Positions 8,264-17,732 of a stretch of 64,000 bases of DNA are shown here, piece after piece. The position numbers were made by a program, and so were the translations under genes. Below the pieces are notes generated by a model. It saw only the letters and a program-made list of their open reading frames with translations, was not told where the DNA came from and did no database searches. The DNA is taken from NCBI GenBank assembly GCA_038240605.1, contig JBBSDP010000023.1:1-64000 (forward strand), read 5' to 3'. The first letter of the stretch is position 1. Every line of letters begins with the position of its first letter. Origin of the DNA: JBBSDP01 sp038240605 (lineage in GTDB: Bacteria; Planctomycetota; Phycisphaerae; Tepidisphaerales; Tepidisphaeraceae).

Positions 8264-8670
8264 TGCGCTGGGTTTTCGACGCTTCCGTGACCCTCGCCTG
8301 GTGTTTCGATGACGAACGAACCGAGGCGACCGAAACGTTGCTCGACCGTTTCTCAACGGAACCTGGAATCATCCCACAGATTTGGCCGCTGGAAGTGGCG
8401 AATGTCCTGGTGTTGGCGGTGCGCAAAGGCCGCCTCTCCGCTTCGAAGCGGGCGCAATTCATCGCGATGTTAAAAACACTGCCAATTCAGGTAGATCCCG
8501 CGACATCAGACAATGCGTTCACCTCGATCGCAGAGCTCGCCGACGTCCACCATTTGACGAGTTACGACGCCGCGTATTTGGAACTGGCGGTCCGGCTTGA
8601 TCTCCCTCTCGCCACGCTCGCTGATCGCCTTCGTAAAGCGGCCAAGTCCGCAATGGTTCCACTGCTCTAG
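8263..8670 (+). CDS. VapC-type PIN-domain ribonuclease toxin
   Basis: 135 residues. PIN-domain acidic residues are visible: D6 in VFDASVTLAW, E in PLEVANVL, D in TSYDAAYLELA and D in TLADRLRKA. The family cleaves RNA, often tRNA, with Mg2+. It overlaps its antitoxin by one base, so this is a type II toxin-antitoxin pair. It ends 16 bases before the convergent end of uvrB. Confidence 0.92.
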   Translation: MRWVFDASVTLAWCFDDERTEATETLLDRFSTEPGIIPQIWPLEVANVLVLAVRKGRLSASKRAQFIAMLKTLPIQVDPATSDNAFTSIAELADVHHLTSYDAAYLELAVRLDLPLATLADRLRKAAKSAMVPLL

Positions 8671-8686
8671 CGGATACACAAACCCC

Positions 8687-10756
8687 CTACCGCGCCACCC
8701 GCCGCTTCCCCCGTGCCGGCGATTTGGGTTGCCAGATCTTCTGGCGCTCGGAGTCTTCCTCGCCGGTGAAGGCGGAGCCGCTTCTTATCGTGGGGGCGCC
8801 TTTGATCCCGTTTAGCTTGTCGCGGAGCTGGGCGGCGCGCTCGAATTCGAGGTTCTTGGCCGCTTCCAGCATCTCCTGCTCCAGCAGGCGGATCAGCTCC
8901 GTCTGATCGAATTCTGATTCGTTGGCGTGGATCGCTTCCTGGGCGGTGCGGCGAGCCCTCACCTCCGATTCGATGCTGCTGCGGATCGCCTTCTTCACCG
9001 TTTGCGGGGTGATGCCGCACTCGGCGTTGTAGGCGATCTGGCGCTCGCGACGACGGGCCGTTTCGTCCATCGCTTTCTTCATCGCCGGCGTGATTGTGTC
9101 GGCGTAGAGGATCACCTTCGCGTTCACGTTTCGCGCCGCACGGCCGATCATCTGGATGATCGAGGTCTCACTGCGCAGGAAGCCGGCCTTGTCGGCGTCG
9201 AGGATCGCGACCATCGACACCTCCGGCAGGTCCAGTCCTTCGCGCAGCAGATTCACACCGACCAGCACGTCGAAATCCCCCTGCCGCAGGTCCTTGAGGA
9301 TCTCGACGCGCTCCAGCGTCTGGATCTCGCTGTGCAGATACCTTCCGCGGATCCCGGCTTCCTGGATGTAGGCGCTGAGGTCTTCCGCCAGTCGCTTGGT
9401 GAGCGTGGTCACCAGCACGCGCTCGCCGAGTGCGGCGCGGGACTTGATCTGCGCCAGCAGGTGCGGCACCTGGCCCTGGGCCGGCTGCACGATCACCTCG
9501 GGATCGATCAGGCCGGTCGGGCGGATCACCTGCTCGACGACCGCCCCGCCGCTGTTTTCCAGCTCGATCTTGCCGGGCGTGGCGGTAACGTAGACGACCT
9601 GATTCCACATCTGCTCGAACTCTTCGTAACGCAGGGGACGGTTGTCCAGCGCGCTGGGAAGGCGGAAGCCGTGCTCGACGAGCACTTCCTTGCGCTGGCG
9701 GTCGCCGTTGTACATCGCCTTGAGCTGCGGCAGCGTTACATGCGATTCGTCGACGACCAGCAGATAGTCCTTCGGAAAATAATCGATCAGCGTGTACGGC
9801 TTCTCGCCGGGCTTGCGGCCGTCGAGGTGACGACTGTAGTTCTCGATGCCGGAGCAATATCCCACTTCCTGCATCATCTCCAGGTCGTACTTGGTGCGGG
9901 CGAGCAGCCGCTGTGCCTCGAGCAGCTTCCCCTGGCCGCGGAGCGTCATCACGCGCAGGTCCATCTCCTCGCGGATGGATTCCACGGCGCCTTGAAGGCG
10001 GTCTTCGGGCATGACGTAGTGGACCGCCGGGTAGATGAAAAGGCTCTCCTCGCTCTTGAGCAGCTCGCCGGTCAGCGGGTTGATCGCGTCGATGTTGGTG
10101 ATCTGCTCGCCGAAGAACTCGATGCGGTAGGCGAACTCCTCGTAAGACGGGTGCAGCTCCACCACGTCGCCGCGCACGCGGAAGGTGGCGCGCTTGAAGT
10201 CCATGTCGTTACGGCTGTACTGGAGGTCGATCAGCTTGCGGAGCATTTCGTCGCGGTCCGTCTCGACGTCCTTGCGGATCGGCAGCACGCTCTTCTTGTA
10301 TTCCATCGGCGAGCCGAGGCCAAAGATGCAGCTCACCGAGGCGACCAGCAGCACGTCACGCCGGCTCACCAGGTTGCTCGTCGCGGAGAGGCGCAGGCGG
10401 TCCAGGTCGTCGTTGCGGCTCGCGTCCTTCTCGATGTAGATGTCGCGCTGCGGGATGTACGCTTCGGGCTGGTAATAGTCGTAGTAGCTGACGAAGTACC
10501 CGACGGCGTTGTTCGGGAAGAGATCCTTGAACTCCTCGTAAAGCTGCGCCGCCAGCGTCTTGTTGTGGCTGATGACGAGGGTTGGCCGGTTCACCCGGGC
10601 GATGGTCTGCGCCATCGTGAACGTCTTGCCCGAGCCGGTCACGCCCATGAGCGTCTGAAACTTCTGCCCCTCGTTGATCCCCCTGGCCAGCTGATCGATC
10701 GCCTGCGGCTGATCGCCCTGAGGTGAGAACGGGCTGACGACTTGAAAATCACTCAT
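8687..10756 (-). CDS. uvrB: UvrABC excinuclease subunit B
   Basis: 689 residues, full length. Walker A GVTGSGKTF, the YYDYYQPEAYIP segment of the beta-hairpin region, DESHV (Walker B), helicase motif QMIGRAARN and a C-terminal UVR motif (EMLEAAKNLEFERAAQLRDK) that contacts UvrC. UvrB verifies damage handed over by UvrA and recruits UvrC for dual incision. The last 35 residues are basic and low-complexity. The gene is monocistronic; uvrA and uvrC are not in the window. Confidence 0.98.
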   Translation of the reverse strand: MSDFQVVSPFSPQGDQPQAIDQLARGINEGQKFQTLMGVTGSGKTFTMAQTIARVNRPTLVISHNKTLAAQLYEEFKDLFPNNAVGYFVSYYDYYQPEAYIPQRDIYIEKDASRNDDLDRLRLSATSNLVSRRDVLLVASVSCIFGLGSPMEYKKSVLPIRKDVETDRDEMLRKLIDLQYSRNDMDFKRATFRVRGDVVELHPSYEEFAYRIEFFGEQITNIDAINPLTGELLKSEESLFIYPAVHYVMPEDRLQGAVESIREEMDLRVMTLRGQGKLLEAQRLLARTKYDLEMMQEVGYCSGIENYSRHLDGRKPGEKPYTLIDYFPKDYLLVVDESHVTLPQLKAMYNGDRQRKEVLVEHGFRLPSALDNRPLRYEEFEQMWNQVVYVTATPGKIELENSGGAVVEQVIRPTGLIDPEVIVQPAQGQVPHLLAQIKSRAALGERVLVTTLTKRLAEDLSAYIQEAGIRGRYLHSEIQTLERVEILKDLRQGDFDVLVGVNLLREGLDLPEVSMVAILDADKAGFLRSETSIIQMIGRAARNVNAKVILYADTITPAMKKAMDETARRRERQIAYNAECGITPQTVKKAIRSSIESEVRARRTAQEAIHANESEFDQTELIRLLEQEMLEAAKNLEFERAAQLRDKLNGIKGAPTIRSGSAFTGEEDSERQKIWQPKSPARGKRRVAR

Positions 10757-10798
10757 TGCACTTCCCGCGAAGAAAAAAGATCGAACGGGAATTATACG

Positions 10799-11212
10799 CT
10801 ACGGCGTCGTCGTCGGCCGGGCCGCATTGGGGAAGATCAGAAATGGTTCGAGGTTGGCGACCATCGACGCGCCGATTCCCCTGATGTGCAAGAGGTCGGC
10901 GCTGGAGCGGAAGGCAATGGGGTTGCCCGGGTGGGCGAGGGCGAAGCGTTCGCGATAAGCGACGATCTCGCGAGCCCGGTTCTGGCCGAGCATTGGAATC
11001 GCGGCGAGGGTCTCCCAGTCCGCCGAGTTCGGATCGGCGCGGTCGGCCAGTTCCGCCGCCCGCGGCGCTGGGGCGTCAGGCGCGTCGCTCACGTACTGGC
11101 AGTTGAGCAGAACGCGAACGAACAGCACGAGCACGAAGACGCAAATCAGCAGGATCAGGGCCCGCCGTTGGCTGGCGGTCCAGATCATCGCATCGTCGTC
11201 GGTAGAATTCAC
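10799..11212 (-). CDS. ComEA-like helix-hairpin-helix membrane protein
   Basis: 137 residues. One N-terminal membrane helix (LILLICVFVLVLFVRVLL) precedes a tandem helix-hairpin-helix domain: DPNSADWETLAAIPMLGQNR and SSADLLHIRGIGASMVANLE, as in ComEA DNA-uptake proteins. The start is a GTG overlapping the stop of the upstream GH10-like gene (GTGA), so the two are coupled. A role in DNA binding at the membrane is likely from the fold; competence itself is not shown. Confidence 0.85.
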   Translation of the reverse strand: MNSTDDDAMIWTASQRRALILLICVFVLVLFVRVLLNCQYVSDAPDAPAPRAAELADRADPNSADWETLAAIPMLGQNRAREIVAYRERFALAHPGNPIAFRSSADLLHIRGIGASMVANLEPFLIFPNAARPTTTP

Positions 11213-12729
11213 TTCTTTGCCGGCGGCTGCGCGGGCTGGCGAATTTTCTCGCGCAGCTGCTGAAGGCGTTGGAAGACCGGCTTTGGGCGAAGCATGTCAT
11301 CCATCAGTCCGCCGCCCGGCAGCGTCTGGTGCATGTCGGCCAGATCCGCCCATGCAATGCTTTCGACGAATGGTTTGCTGAGGGCGATCTGATAGACGGC
11401 CTCGAGCCATTCGGCCTGGAGGGTCGGATCCCAGGGTCGGTGCCAGCGTCCGCCGTGGGAGGGATCACGTCGGCCTTCGGAGATGTCGCCGGGATCGGGC
11501 GTGGCGCGGCCGGGCACGCCCACCGCGGTGACGAAGACGGGACGGCCGAGCGTGGAAAATTTGTCGAGCAGGCAACTGATCTGGAAAAGGTCGCGCTGGA
11601 ACATGCCCGGCGCCGGCACGCCCATTTCAATTTCCAGGCCGAACGCCTCGAAGCTGATGCCCGCCTGGGCGACCATTTCCGCGTAAAGCAACGGCGGCAC
11701 GCTGGCACGGCCGCGGGCGTGGTACTCACCGAAGGGCTGCGTGATCGTGATGAGGGTGCGCGCGTTGGGGATCAGCGTCTTGACCTGCGCGATCAGGAGC
11801 CGGGTCAGCTCGATCACCTGCTCGAAGTTGAGGCGGAAGGCGGCGTTGGTTGGCAGTCCGGCAACCACGTTCCAGGCCGCCACGGCCCGTCGGTAGCGCT
11901 GCACGACCTTCTGCACGTACTCGTAGGCCATCTCGCGGAGCATGTCGAAATCGTGCTCCCAGATCACCATCCAGTCGGGCACGCTCGCTTCGTCGAGCCG
12001 GATGATCGGGCCGGCGATGACCGGCACGCGCCGCTTGCTCAGCAGTTCCATCCACTGGTCGATCGGCTCGCTCTCGAACACATGCTCCTGCGGCATCAAC
12101 TGCTTCCAGGGGATCGGCATGACCGCGTAGTCAAACTGGCTCGCCGCCAGCTCCTTGTATCGCTCGTTGGGAATGGAGGGATTGACCCGGCCGCCGAAGA
12201 CGTGGCGCACGAATCCGCTTCCCGCTTTTCGCCGGGCGAGCAGCAGATCGGAATGGAAGACGGCCAGTTGTTCGGAGAGGTCGACGCCGATTTCCATCGC
12301 CCGGTCCGCCAGCTTGGCAGCCTCGCCGGGCCGATCGAGCATGCCGAGTGCATCGGCGAAGAGGTTCTGCGCTTCCTGGAGGCGGGCGGAGAAGCGATCG
12401 GCCTTGGGGAAGTCGAACAGGTTCCAGTCTTCCTGCTTCTGCATGATCTTCATCAGGCGGAAGCGGGTGAGCTCGACGTTGAGGTTGTACGGCTTCTCGC
12501 GCGGCTGGAGGCGGGTGGTCTCGAGGATGAAACATCCCAGCGGACCGACATCCCAGAGCAGCGCGACGCCGCTGGCGTGTTCGTCTTTTCGGTTGACGAC
12601 GAGCAGTCCATCGCGGAAGGCGACGTCGCCGCCGATCGGCACGCTCTCGGGGCCAATGGCCGTCGCCGCCACCGGCTCGAACGCCGTCAACCGCTTGCCG
12701 TCTCGATAAATCTCGAACCTGATGGGCAT
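11209..12729 (-). CDS. GH10 xylanase-like protein lacking the usual acid/base residue
   Basis: About 506 residues from ATG 12729 (MPIRFEIYRDGKRL); the frame is open to 12810 but the extension looks non-coding. The N-terminal part is beta-rich. The rest resembles a GH10 barrel: FDYAVMPIPWKQLMPQEH (the DFxxxxNxMKW region), RRAVAAWNVVAGL in place of WDVVNE, then ITITQPFGEYHARG and FGLEIEMGVPAPG, the candidate nucleophile region. The Asn-Glu pair of GH10 is replaced by Ala-Gly. No signal peptide is seen. Planctomycetes carry similar proteins annotated as xylanases. Actual activity is doubtful. Confidence 0.7.
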   Translation of the reverse strand: MPIRFEIYRDGKRLTAFEPVAATAIGPESVPIGGDVAFRDGLLVVNRKDEHASGVALLWDVGPLGCFILETTRLQPREKPYNLNVELTRFRLMKIMQKQEDWNLFDFPKADRFSARLQEAQNLFADALGMLDRPGEAAKLADRAMEIGVDLSEQLAVFHSDLLLARRKAGSGFVRHVFGGRVNPSIPNERYKELAASQFDYAVMPIPWKQLMPQEHVFESEPIDQWMELLSKRRVPVIAGPIIRLDEASVPDWMVIWEHDFDMLREMAYEYVQKVVQRYRRAVAAWNVVAGLPTNAAFRLNFEQVIELTRLLIAQVKTLIPNARTLITITQPFGEYHARGRASVPPLLYAEMVAQAGISFEAFGLEIEMGVPAPGMFQRDLFQISCLLDKFSTLGRPVFVTAVGVPGRATPDPGDISEGRRDPSHGGRWHRPWDPTLQAEWLEAVYQIALSKPFVESIAWADLADMHQTLPGGGLMDDMLRPKPVFQRLQQLREKIRQPAQPPAKK

Positions 12730-12884
12730 ATCCGCCGCCGCGGCGCGTCGTCGCTCCCGCGCCGTCGCCCCGGTGTGCGGGCATCTTAGCAGAGATGGAT
12801 GCGGGGACAAACGATGCGTCTGAAAGCTCGGGGGTTAGACTCGACATCCGACCTGAGCGACATTTCCACCCCAGCCTCATTTAG

Positions 12885-13124
12885 CTAAATGCTGTCCAGA
12901 ATACGCTGCACGACAGCGGTATCGACACCTCTGCTCAGATTTACAACAGCGACGGCAGGTTCTCCGTCCAGCGAAATAACATCTTCATCGACCCAATGGG
13001 AGATGCGGTCATTCCGAAGCGCATTCGTAACGGCCTCAAGCTGCTCCTGCGCGACCATCAGATAAGGGCCAGCAATCCCTTCGGTATGAATGATGATGCG
13101 TTCGCGAGTGATGGCGTCGATCAT
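12885..13124 (-). CDS. Small conserved hypothetical protein
   Basis: 79 residues, no membrane segment or cysteines. LDGEPAVAVVNLSRGVDTA and VVQRILDSI suggest a small alpha/beta protein seen in other soil bacteria. It stands alone between the GH10-like gene and purC, transcribed away from purC. No function can be assigned. Confidence 0.6.
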   Translation of the reverse strand: MIDAITRERIIIHTEGIAGPYLMVAQEQLEAVTNALRNDRISHWVDEDVISLDGEPAVAVVNLSRGVDTAVVQRILDSI

Positions 13125-13242
13125 ATGAATCGATTTCCGGTATCAGATCGTAGTCAGCCTGGGCGTGTAAACAAACTCTCCGACCGCCGTGAACATCCAC
13201 GGCGTTTTTACTTTCCCCCTCGGGCAAATTACCTTGATACGC

Positions 13243-14133
13243 ATGCCGACCGCCCTGCTCCGCAGCAAGCTCCCGTTCCCCGTACGGCGGGGGAAGGTGC
13301 GCGACGTTTACGACCTGGGGGACTCGCTGCTGATCGTCGCGACCGACCGCATCAGCGCGTTTGACTGCGTGATGCCCAACGGGATCCCCGACAAGGGAAA
13401 GATCCTGACCGCCCTGAGCCTCTTCTGGTTCGAGCGGTTCGCGGACCGCTTCGAGAACCATCTGCTGGCGACGGCGGTTGGCGATTACCCGCGCGAGCTG
13501 CATCTGTTTGAAGACGAGATCGACGGCCGCTCGATGCTCGTGCGCAAGGCGCAGGTCATCCCGATCGAATGCGTTGCCCGTGGGTACCTGGCCGGTTCGG
13601 GATGGAAGGAATATCAGCAGACGCAGACCGTCTGCGGTATCAAGCTGCCCGCCGGACTGCGGCAGAGCGACCGCCTCCCGGAGCCGATCTTCACGCCAGC
13701 CACCAAGGAATCATCCGGCCACGACATCAACATCAACTTCGCCGAGGCCGCTCGTCGCATTGGACAGGACGTGGCAGACGAACTGCGCACGCGCACGCTG
13801 TCGCTCTACACGCAGGCGGCCGACGACGCCCGAGGCCGCGGCGTGATCATCGCGGACACCAAGTTCGAGTTCGGAAAACTTCCCGACGGGAAGATCATTT
13901 TGATCGACGAGATCCTGACGCCCGACAGCAGCCGTTTCTGGCCCGCCGTCGATTATGCCCCCGGCCGCGACCAGGAGAGCTTCGACAAGCAGTTCGTGCG
14001 CAACTGGCTGGAGGCGCAGCCGTGGAACAAGCGCCCGCCCGCTCCCGCCCTGCCGGCCGAAGTGGTGGAGGGGACGCGGGAGCGATACCTCCAGGCGTAT
14101 GAGAAGCTCACCGGACGGAGCCTGGAATTCTAA
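13243..14133 (+). CDS. purC: Phosphoribosylaminoimidazole-succinocarboxamide synthase
   Basis: 296 residues. Ligates aspartate to CAIR with ATP to give SAICAR in purine synthesis. RRGKVRDVYDLGDSLLIVAT and DRISAFDCVMPNGIPDKG, IECVARGYLAGSGWKEY, GHDININF and IADTKFEFG are SAICAR-synthetase signatures of the long (yeast-type) form. ATG 13243 (MPTALLRSKLPFP) fits the family; an in-frame ATG at 13189 would add 18 unsupported residues. Monocistronic, no other pur gene nearby. Confidence 0.97.
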   Translation: MPTALLRSKLPFPVRRGKVRDVYDLGDSLLIVATDRISAFDCVMPNGIPDKGKILTALSLFWFERFADRFENHLLATAVGDYPRELHLFEDEIDGRSMLVRKAQVIPIECVARGYLAGSGWKEYQQTQTVCGIKLPAGLRQSDRLPEPIFTPATKESSGHDININFAEAARRIGQDVADELRTRTLSLYTQAADDARGRGVIIADTKFEFGKLPDGKIILIDEILTPDSSRFWPAVDYAPGRDQESFDKQFVRNWLEAQPWNKRPPAPALPAEVVEGTRERYLQAYEKLTGRSLEF

Positions 14134-14144
14134 ACTTCAGCTCG

Positions 14145-15584
14145 ATGAATTCAATGGCGCGAATATGCCTTACTGGGGCCAATCTGCGACGCTTCTTGGC
14201 TCTATTCCTCAGGGTCACCCTTCTCTGTAACGCCGGTCGTTGCTTCGCCGACCCTACGACGATCGTCACCCCGAAAACGATCTCCGACGTCCTGATCAAT
14301 CCCGGCAAAGGATGGATCGTCTACGGCTCACCCCACGATCATCCGAAGGAGGTGCTGGCACTTTGCTCCACCGCCTATGACCGCTACGAGTGGTCGGACG
14401 TGGAGCCGGCGGAAGGAAAGTACAACTGGAAACCAATCGACGACCAGTTGGCCGAATGGAAAACGGCGGGGAAGAAATTCGCGTTCGGCGTGATGTGCCT
14501 GAACAGTCATACCGAATCGGCTGGCGGCTACTCGACGCCGAAATGGGTCTTCGATGCAGGCGCGAAGTGTTCGTCGATCGATCTGAAGACGCTTCGAGAC
14601 CCGTATGCTGGCAAGAAGGGGATTCACATCGTCCCCGACTTTTCCGATCCGATTTTCAAAGCTAAACAGAAAGCATTTCTGGCCGCGCTGGCCCAGCGGT
14701 ATGACGGTAACCCGGATGTGGCCTTCATCGATATCCGCGCCTATGGCAACTGGGGCGAGAACCACATGTGGCCGTTCGATGTTCCGGACATCAGCGCGGC
14801 AGATTACCGCGCGATGATCCAGACACACATGGACCTGTTTCACCGAACGACGTTGGAATTATCCGCCGGCAGTCATCATTTCGACGCGGTGCTCGACTGG
14901 GCCGCGGAGCGGGGCGTCGGGATTCGACGGGACGGCATCTGCGGCAACTCCGACGGCAGCGAGTGCGCCCGCTCGCTCGGACACGCCCCGGCGGTCTTTG
15001 AATTCTTCGGGTCCTACACCTGGATGAAGCAGAACGGCTGGTGGGACGGACGGCAGGACAAGGATGGCAACGGATACCGCCTGGTCGATTGTGTCGAGAA
15101 GGGCAAACCGAGCTACATCGGGATGAGCCAGGGGGACGACGCCAGGAACCTCGTCGCCGCCGAACGCCCGATGGTTGAACGGCTGGCGAACCGGATGGGG
15201 TACCACCTGTCGCTGGCGCGCACTGAGTATCCGCAGTCTCTGACGTTGAAATCACCGGCATCATTCACGTTGGATTGGCGCAACGACGGCGTCGCACCGG
15301 TCTACGTTCCGTGCGCCCTGGCGATCGCGCTGCTCGACGACCATGACGCGCCGGTGGAAATCGCCTGGCCCGCCGGCAGCGCGCCGGCGAAGTGGCTCCC
15401 TGATCAGACAACGCGGGAGACTGCGATCTGCACGTTTGCGCAGGCGCCGCCGGGGGTGTATCGCTTGGCGTTTGGGCTTGTGGAACACGATCGATCGACG
15501 GCGCCGTTCATCCGACTGGCGAACGTGCAGAGAACGTCGAATGGGTGGCTTGTGGTGGGAAATGTTGAGCTGCGTTCGCCCTGA
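14145..15584 (+). CDS. Secreted glycosidase-like protein with C-terminal DUF4832-type domain
   Basis: 479 residues with a signal peptide (FLALFLRVTLLCNAGRCFA). After NPGKGWIVYGSPHDHP comes a TIM-barrel glycosidase pattern: YDRYEWSDVEPAEGKYNWKP, FGVMCLNSH, FIDIRAYGNWGENH (a candidate acid/base Glu in GNWGE). The C-terminal 150 residues match the DUF4832 beta domain (LTLKSPASFTLDWRNDGVAP, VYRLAFGLVE). It probably acts on polysaccharide outside the cytoplasm; the substrate is unknown. It follows purC closely but is unrelated to it. Confidence 0.8.
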   Translation: MNSMARICLTGANLRRFLALFLRVTLLCNAGRCFADPTTIVTPKTISDVLINPGKGWIVYGSPHDHPKEVLALCSTAYDRYEWSDVEPAEGKYNWKPIDDQLAEWKTAGKKFAFGVMCLNSHTESAGGYSTPKWVFDAGAKCSSIDLKTLRDPYAGKKGIHIVPDFSDPIFKAKQKAFLAALAQRYDGNPDVAFIDIRAYGNWGENHMWPFDVPDISAADYRAMIQTHMDLFHRTTLELSAGSHHFDAVLDWAAERGVGIRRDGICGNSDGSECARSLGHAPAVFEFFGSYTWMKQNGWWDGRQDKDGNGYRLVDCVEKGKPSYIGMSQGDDARNLVAAERPMVERLANRMGYHLSLARTEYPQSLTLKSPASFTLDWRNDGVAPVYVPCALAIALLDDHDAPVEIAWPAGSAPAKWLPDQTTRETAICTFAQAPPGVYRLAFGLVEHDRSTAPFIRLANVQRTSNGWLVVGNVELRSP

Positions 15585-15614
15585 GAACCACTGCGTCGCT
15601 ATCGTGTGTGATCG

Positions 15615-16193
15615 ATGAGCCGTTGGAGCCACCGAACGCCGTTGTGGATTTACCTGCTGTGCGTCCTTGGCATCATGGCGACGGCGGCATTGATCGAGTT
15701 CAAGATGGGCCGGTTGCCGATCTGCAAATGCGGCACGGTTCGACTCTGGGCCGGGAACGTGAACGGTCCGGAAAACTCGCAGCAGGTCGCCGACTGGTAT
15801 TCCTTTTCGCACATCATTCACGGGTTCGCGTTTTACGGACTGATGCGGTTGCTGGGACGCGGGCGCTGGCCGCTGGGGCTCTGCCTGGTGCTGGCGATCG
15901 GGATCGAGTGCGCCTGGGAAGTGATCGAGAATTCAAACGCGGTCATCGACCGCTACCGCCAGACCATGTCCGCCGACTACTACGGCGACAGCATCCTCAA
16001 CTCGATGTGTGACGCGCTCTTCGCGGTGCTGGGTTTCGTTCTGGCGGCCTACCTGCCGGTGTGGGTGACGCTCGCGCTGATCGTGATCATGGAAGTCGGC
16101 GTCGGCTACGCGATCCACGACAACCTCACGCTCAACATCATCATGCTGATCCACCCCTTCCAGTCGATCAAACATTGGCAAATGGGCGCGTGA
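15615..16193 (+). CDS. DUF2585 (UPF0314) integral membrane protein
   Basis: 192 residues, four to five membrane helices. Family features: LPICKCGTVRLWAGNV, WYSFSHIIHGFAFYGLM, CAWEVIENSNAVIDRYR, YGDSILNSMCD and HDNLTLNIIMLIHP. The conserved His, Glu and Asp residues are suggestive of an enzyme, but the family function is unknown. Confidence 0.93.
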   Translation: MSRWSHRTPLWIYLLCVLGIMATAALIEFKMGRLPICKCGTVRLWAGNVNGPENSQQVADWYSFSHIIHGFAFYGLMRLLGRGRWPLGLCLVLAIGIECAWEVIENSNAVIDRYRQTMSADYYGDSILNSMCDALFAVLGFVLAAYLPVWVTLALIVIMEVGVGYAIHDNLTLNIIMLIHPFQSIKHWQMGA

Positions 16194-16272
16194 CGGGAGC
16201 GGCCCGGGCCGATGAAAATGTCGCCGTGAATTCCGTCGCTTCTGTTGCGCGTGACGAACCGCAACTCACCTA

Positions 16273-16342
16273 CAGAGCCGCGACCGTGAGGGAGTCGTGT
16301 GCGTGGAACCGTGAACACCACTCCCTTACGGTCGCGGCTCTG
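16273..16342. repeat. Inverted-repeat element, CCGCGACCGT family
   Basis: Left arm 16273-16295 (CAGAGCCGCGACCGTGAGGG, then AGT) and right arm 16320-16342 pair over 23 positions with one mismatch, around a 24-base loop. Related copies lie at 5746-5815 and 25691-25771. It sits 80 bases past the DUF2585 gene and could serve as a transcription terminator. Confidence 0.9.
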
Positions 16343-16510
16343 AAATTGCGAGGCGCAACAGAATCCAATCGCGCTCCCCTGAATGGCCGCGGCCAAGATT
16401 CGGTCACTTTCATCAGTCCAGGCGCGCGATCCGGCCCACCCGGCCCGGATCGGTCGTGAGATCCTGTTTGCGGGACAACCTTGCGCACGGCGTGTAACAT
16501 GGCCCGCGAT

Positions 16511-17683
16511 ATGGCGAGCTTGAACTACCGAACCGCCGGCGAATCGCACGGCAAGGCACTGATTGCGTTAGTCGAGGGATTGCCAGCCGGCGTGCCGGTT
16601 GATCAGGCGTTGATCGATGGCGAGCTGCGCCGCCGCCAGGGCGGCTACGGCCGCGGCGGGCGGCAAAAGATCGAGACGGATCACGCGGAATTTCTCACCG
16701 GAGTGCGACTGGGGCGGACGATCGGGTCGCCGGTCACGATGCTCATTCCCAATAAGGACTCCCGGCTGGACGACCTGGCCGCCACGCCGCCCCTTCATCG
16801 CCCGCGTCCCGGCCACGCGGACCTCGCCGGCTCGATCAAGTGGCTGACCACCGACTGCCGGGAGACGCTCGAACGTGCCAGCGCGCGTGAGACCGCGGCG
16901 CGGGTGGCCGCCGGGGCGCTGTCACGCTGCCTGCTGCGGGAGTTCGGCATCGAGGTCTTCGGTTTCGTCCGTGCCGTGGGGCCGGCGACAGCCACATTCG
17001 AGGTCAGCGCCGACAACTGGCGCGAGCTACTCCAGCGGCGCGAAGCATCGGACGTTTACTGCCCCGACGAAACCGTCGGCGCGGCGATGCGCGCGTTCAT
17101 CAACGACCAGAAGAACGCCAAGGACACGGCGGGCGGCATCGTCGAGGCGCACGTCTTCGGCTGCCCGATCGGCCTGGGCTCCTGCATGACCTGGGACGGC
17201 CGGCTCGATTCGCGCATCGCGGCGGCGGTGGTCGGAATCCAGGCGTTCAAGGGGGTTGAGATCGGGCTGGGCTTCGAGGCGGCGCGTCGGCCCGGTTCGC
17301 AGGTTCACGACGAGATCGGCTTCGATCCACGGCAGCGGCAGACGCCATCGCTCGGCTTCACCCGCGGCGGCAACAATGCCGGAGGGCTCGAAGGGGGCAT
17401 GACCAACGGCCGGCCAGTCGTCGTCCGCGGCGCGATGAAGCCGATCAGCACCCTCGGCAAACCGCTCAAGAGCGTGGACCTGAACACGAAACAGCCGTCG
17501 GAAGCGGGCTGGGAGCGCTCCGATATTTCCGCGATCAGCGCCGCGTCAGTGGTGATGGAAAACGTGATCGCCTTCGAGGTCGCCCGCGCCTTCCTGGAAA
17601 AATTCGGCGGCGACTCGCTCCCCGAACTCCGCGCTAATTACGACAACTTTCTCACCGTTGCGCGTCGCCTGCCACTGACTTAA
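16511..17683 (+). CDS. aroC: Chorismate synthase
   Basis: 390 residues. Converts EPSP to chorismate with reduced FMN, the last shikimate-pathway step. Signatures: YRTAGESHGKALIALVEGLP, RRRQGGYGRGGRQ, RPGHADLAGSIKW, ARETAARVAAGAL, GCPIGLGSCMTWDGRLD and FTRGGNNAGGLEGGMTNG. ATG 16511 (MASLNYRTAGES) gives the family length; in-frame starts at 16499 and 16481 add only a few residues. Confidence 0.98.
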   Translation: MASLNYRTAGESHGKALIALVEGLPAGVPVDQALIDGELRRRQGGYGRGGRQKIETDHAEFLTGVRLGRTIGSPVTMLIPNKDSRLDDLAATPPLHRPRPGHADLAGSIKWLTTDCRETLERASARETAARVAAGALSRCLLREFGIEVFGFVRAVGPATATFEVSADNWRELLQRREASDVYCPDETVGAAMRAFINDQKNAKDTAGGIVEAHVFGCPIGLGSCMTWDGRLDSRIAAAVVGIQAFKGVEIGLGFEAARRPGSQVHDEIGFDPRQRQTPSLGFTRGGNNAGGLEGGMTNGRPVVVRGAMKPISTLGKPLKSVDLNTKQPSEAGWERSDISAISAASVVMENVIAFEVARAFLEKFGGDSLPELRANYDNFLTVARRLPLT

Positions 17684-17732
17684 TACGCGAGCAGTCGGGG
17701 CAACGACCGGTTCATCCTCGGCACGCACAACG

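Noticed and set aside
8927..10726. 599-codon open frame on the plus strand
   Set aside because: It lies entirely antisense to uvrB, has a Leu/Val/His/Arg/Asp-rich mirror composition and no family motif; it is a by-product of GC-rich codon use.
11269..12789. 506-codon open frame on the plus strand
   Set aside because: Antisense shadow of the GH10-like gene; no recognisable domain or ribosome-binding site.
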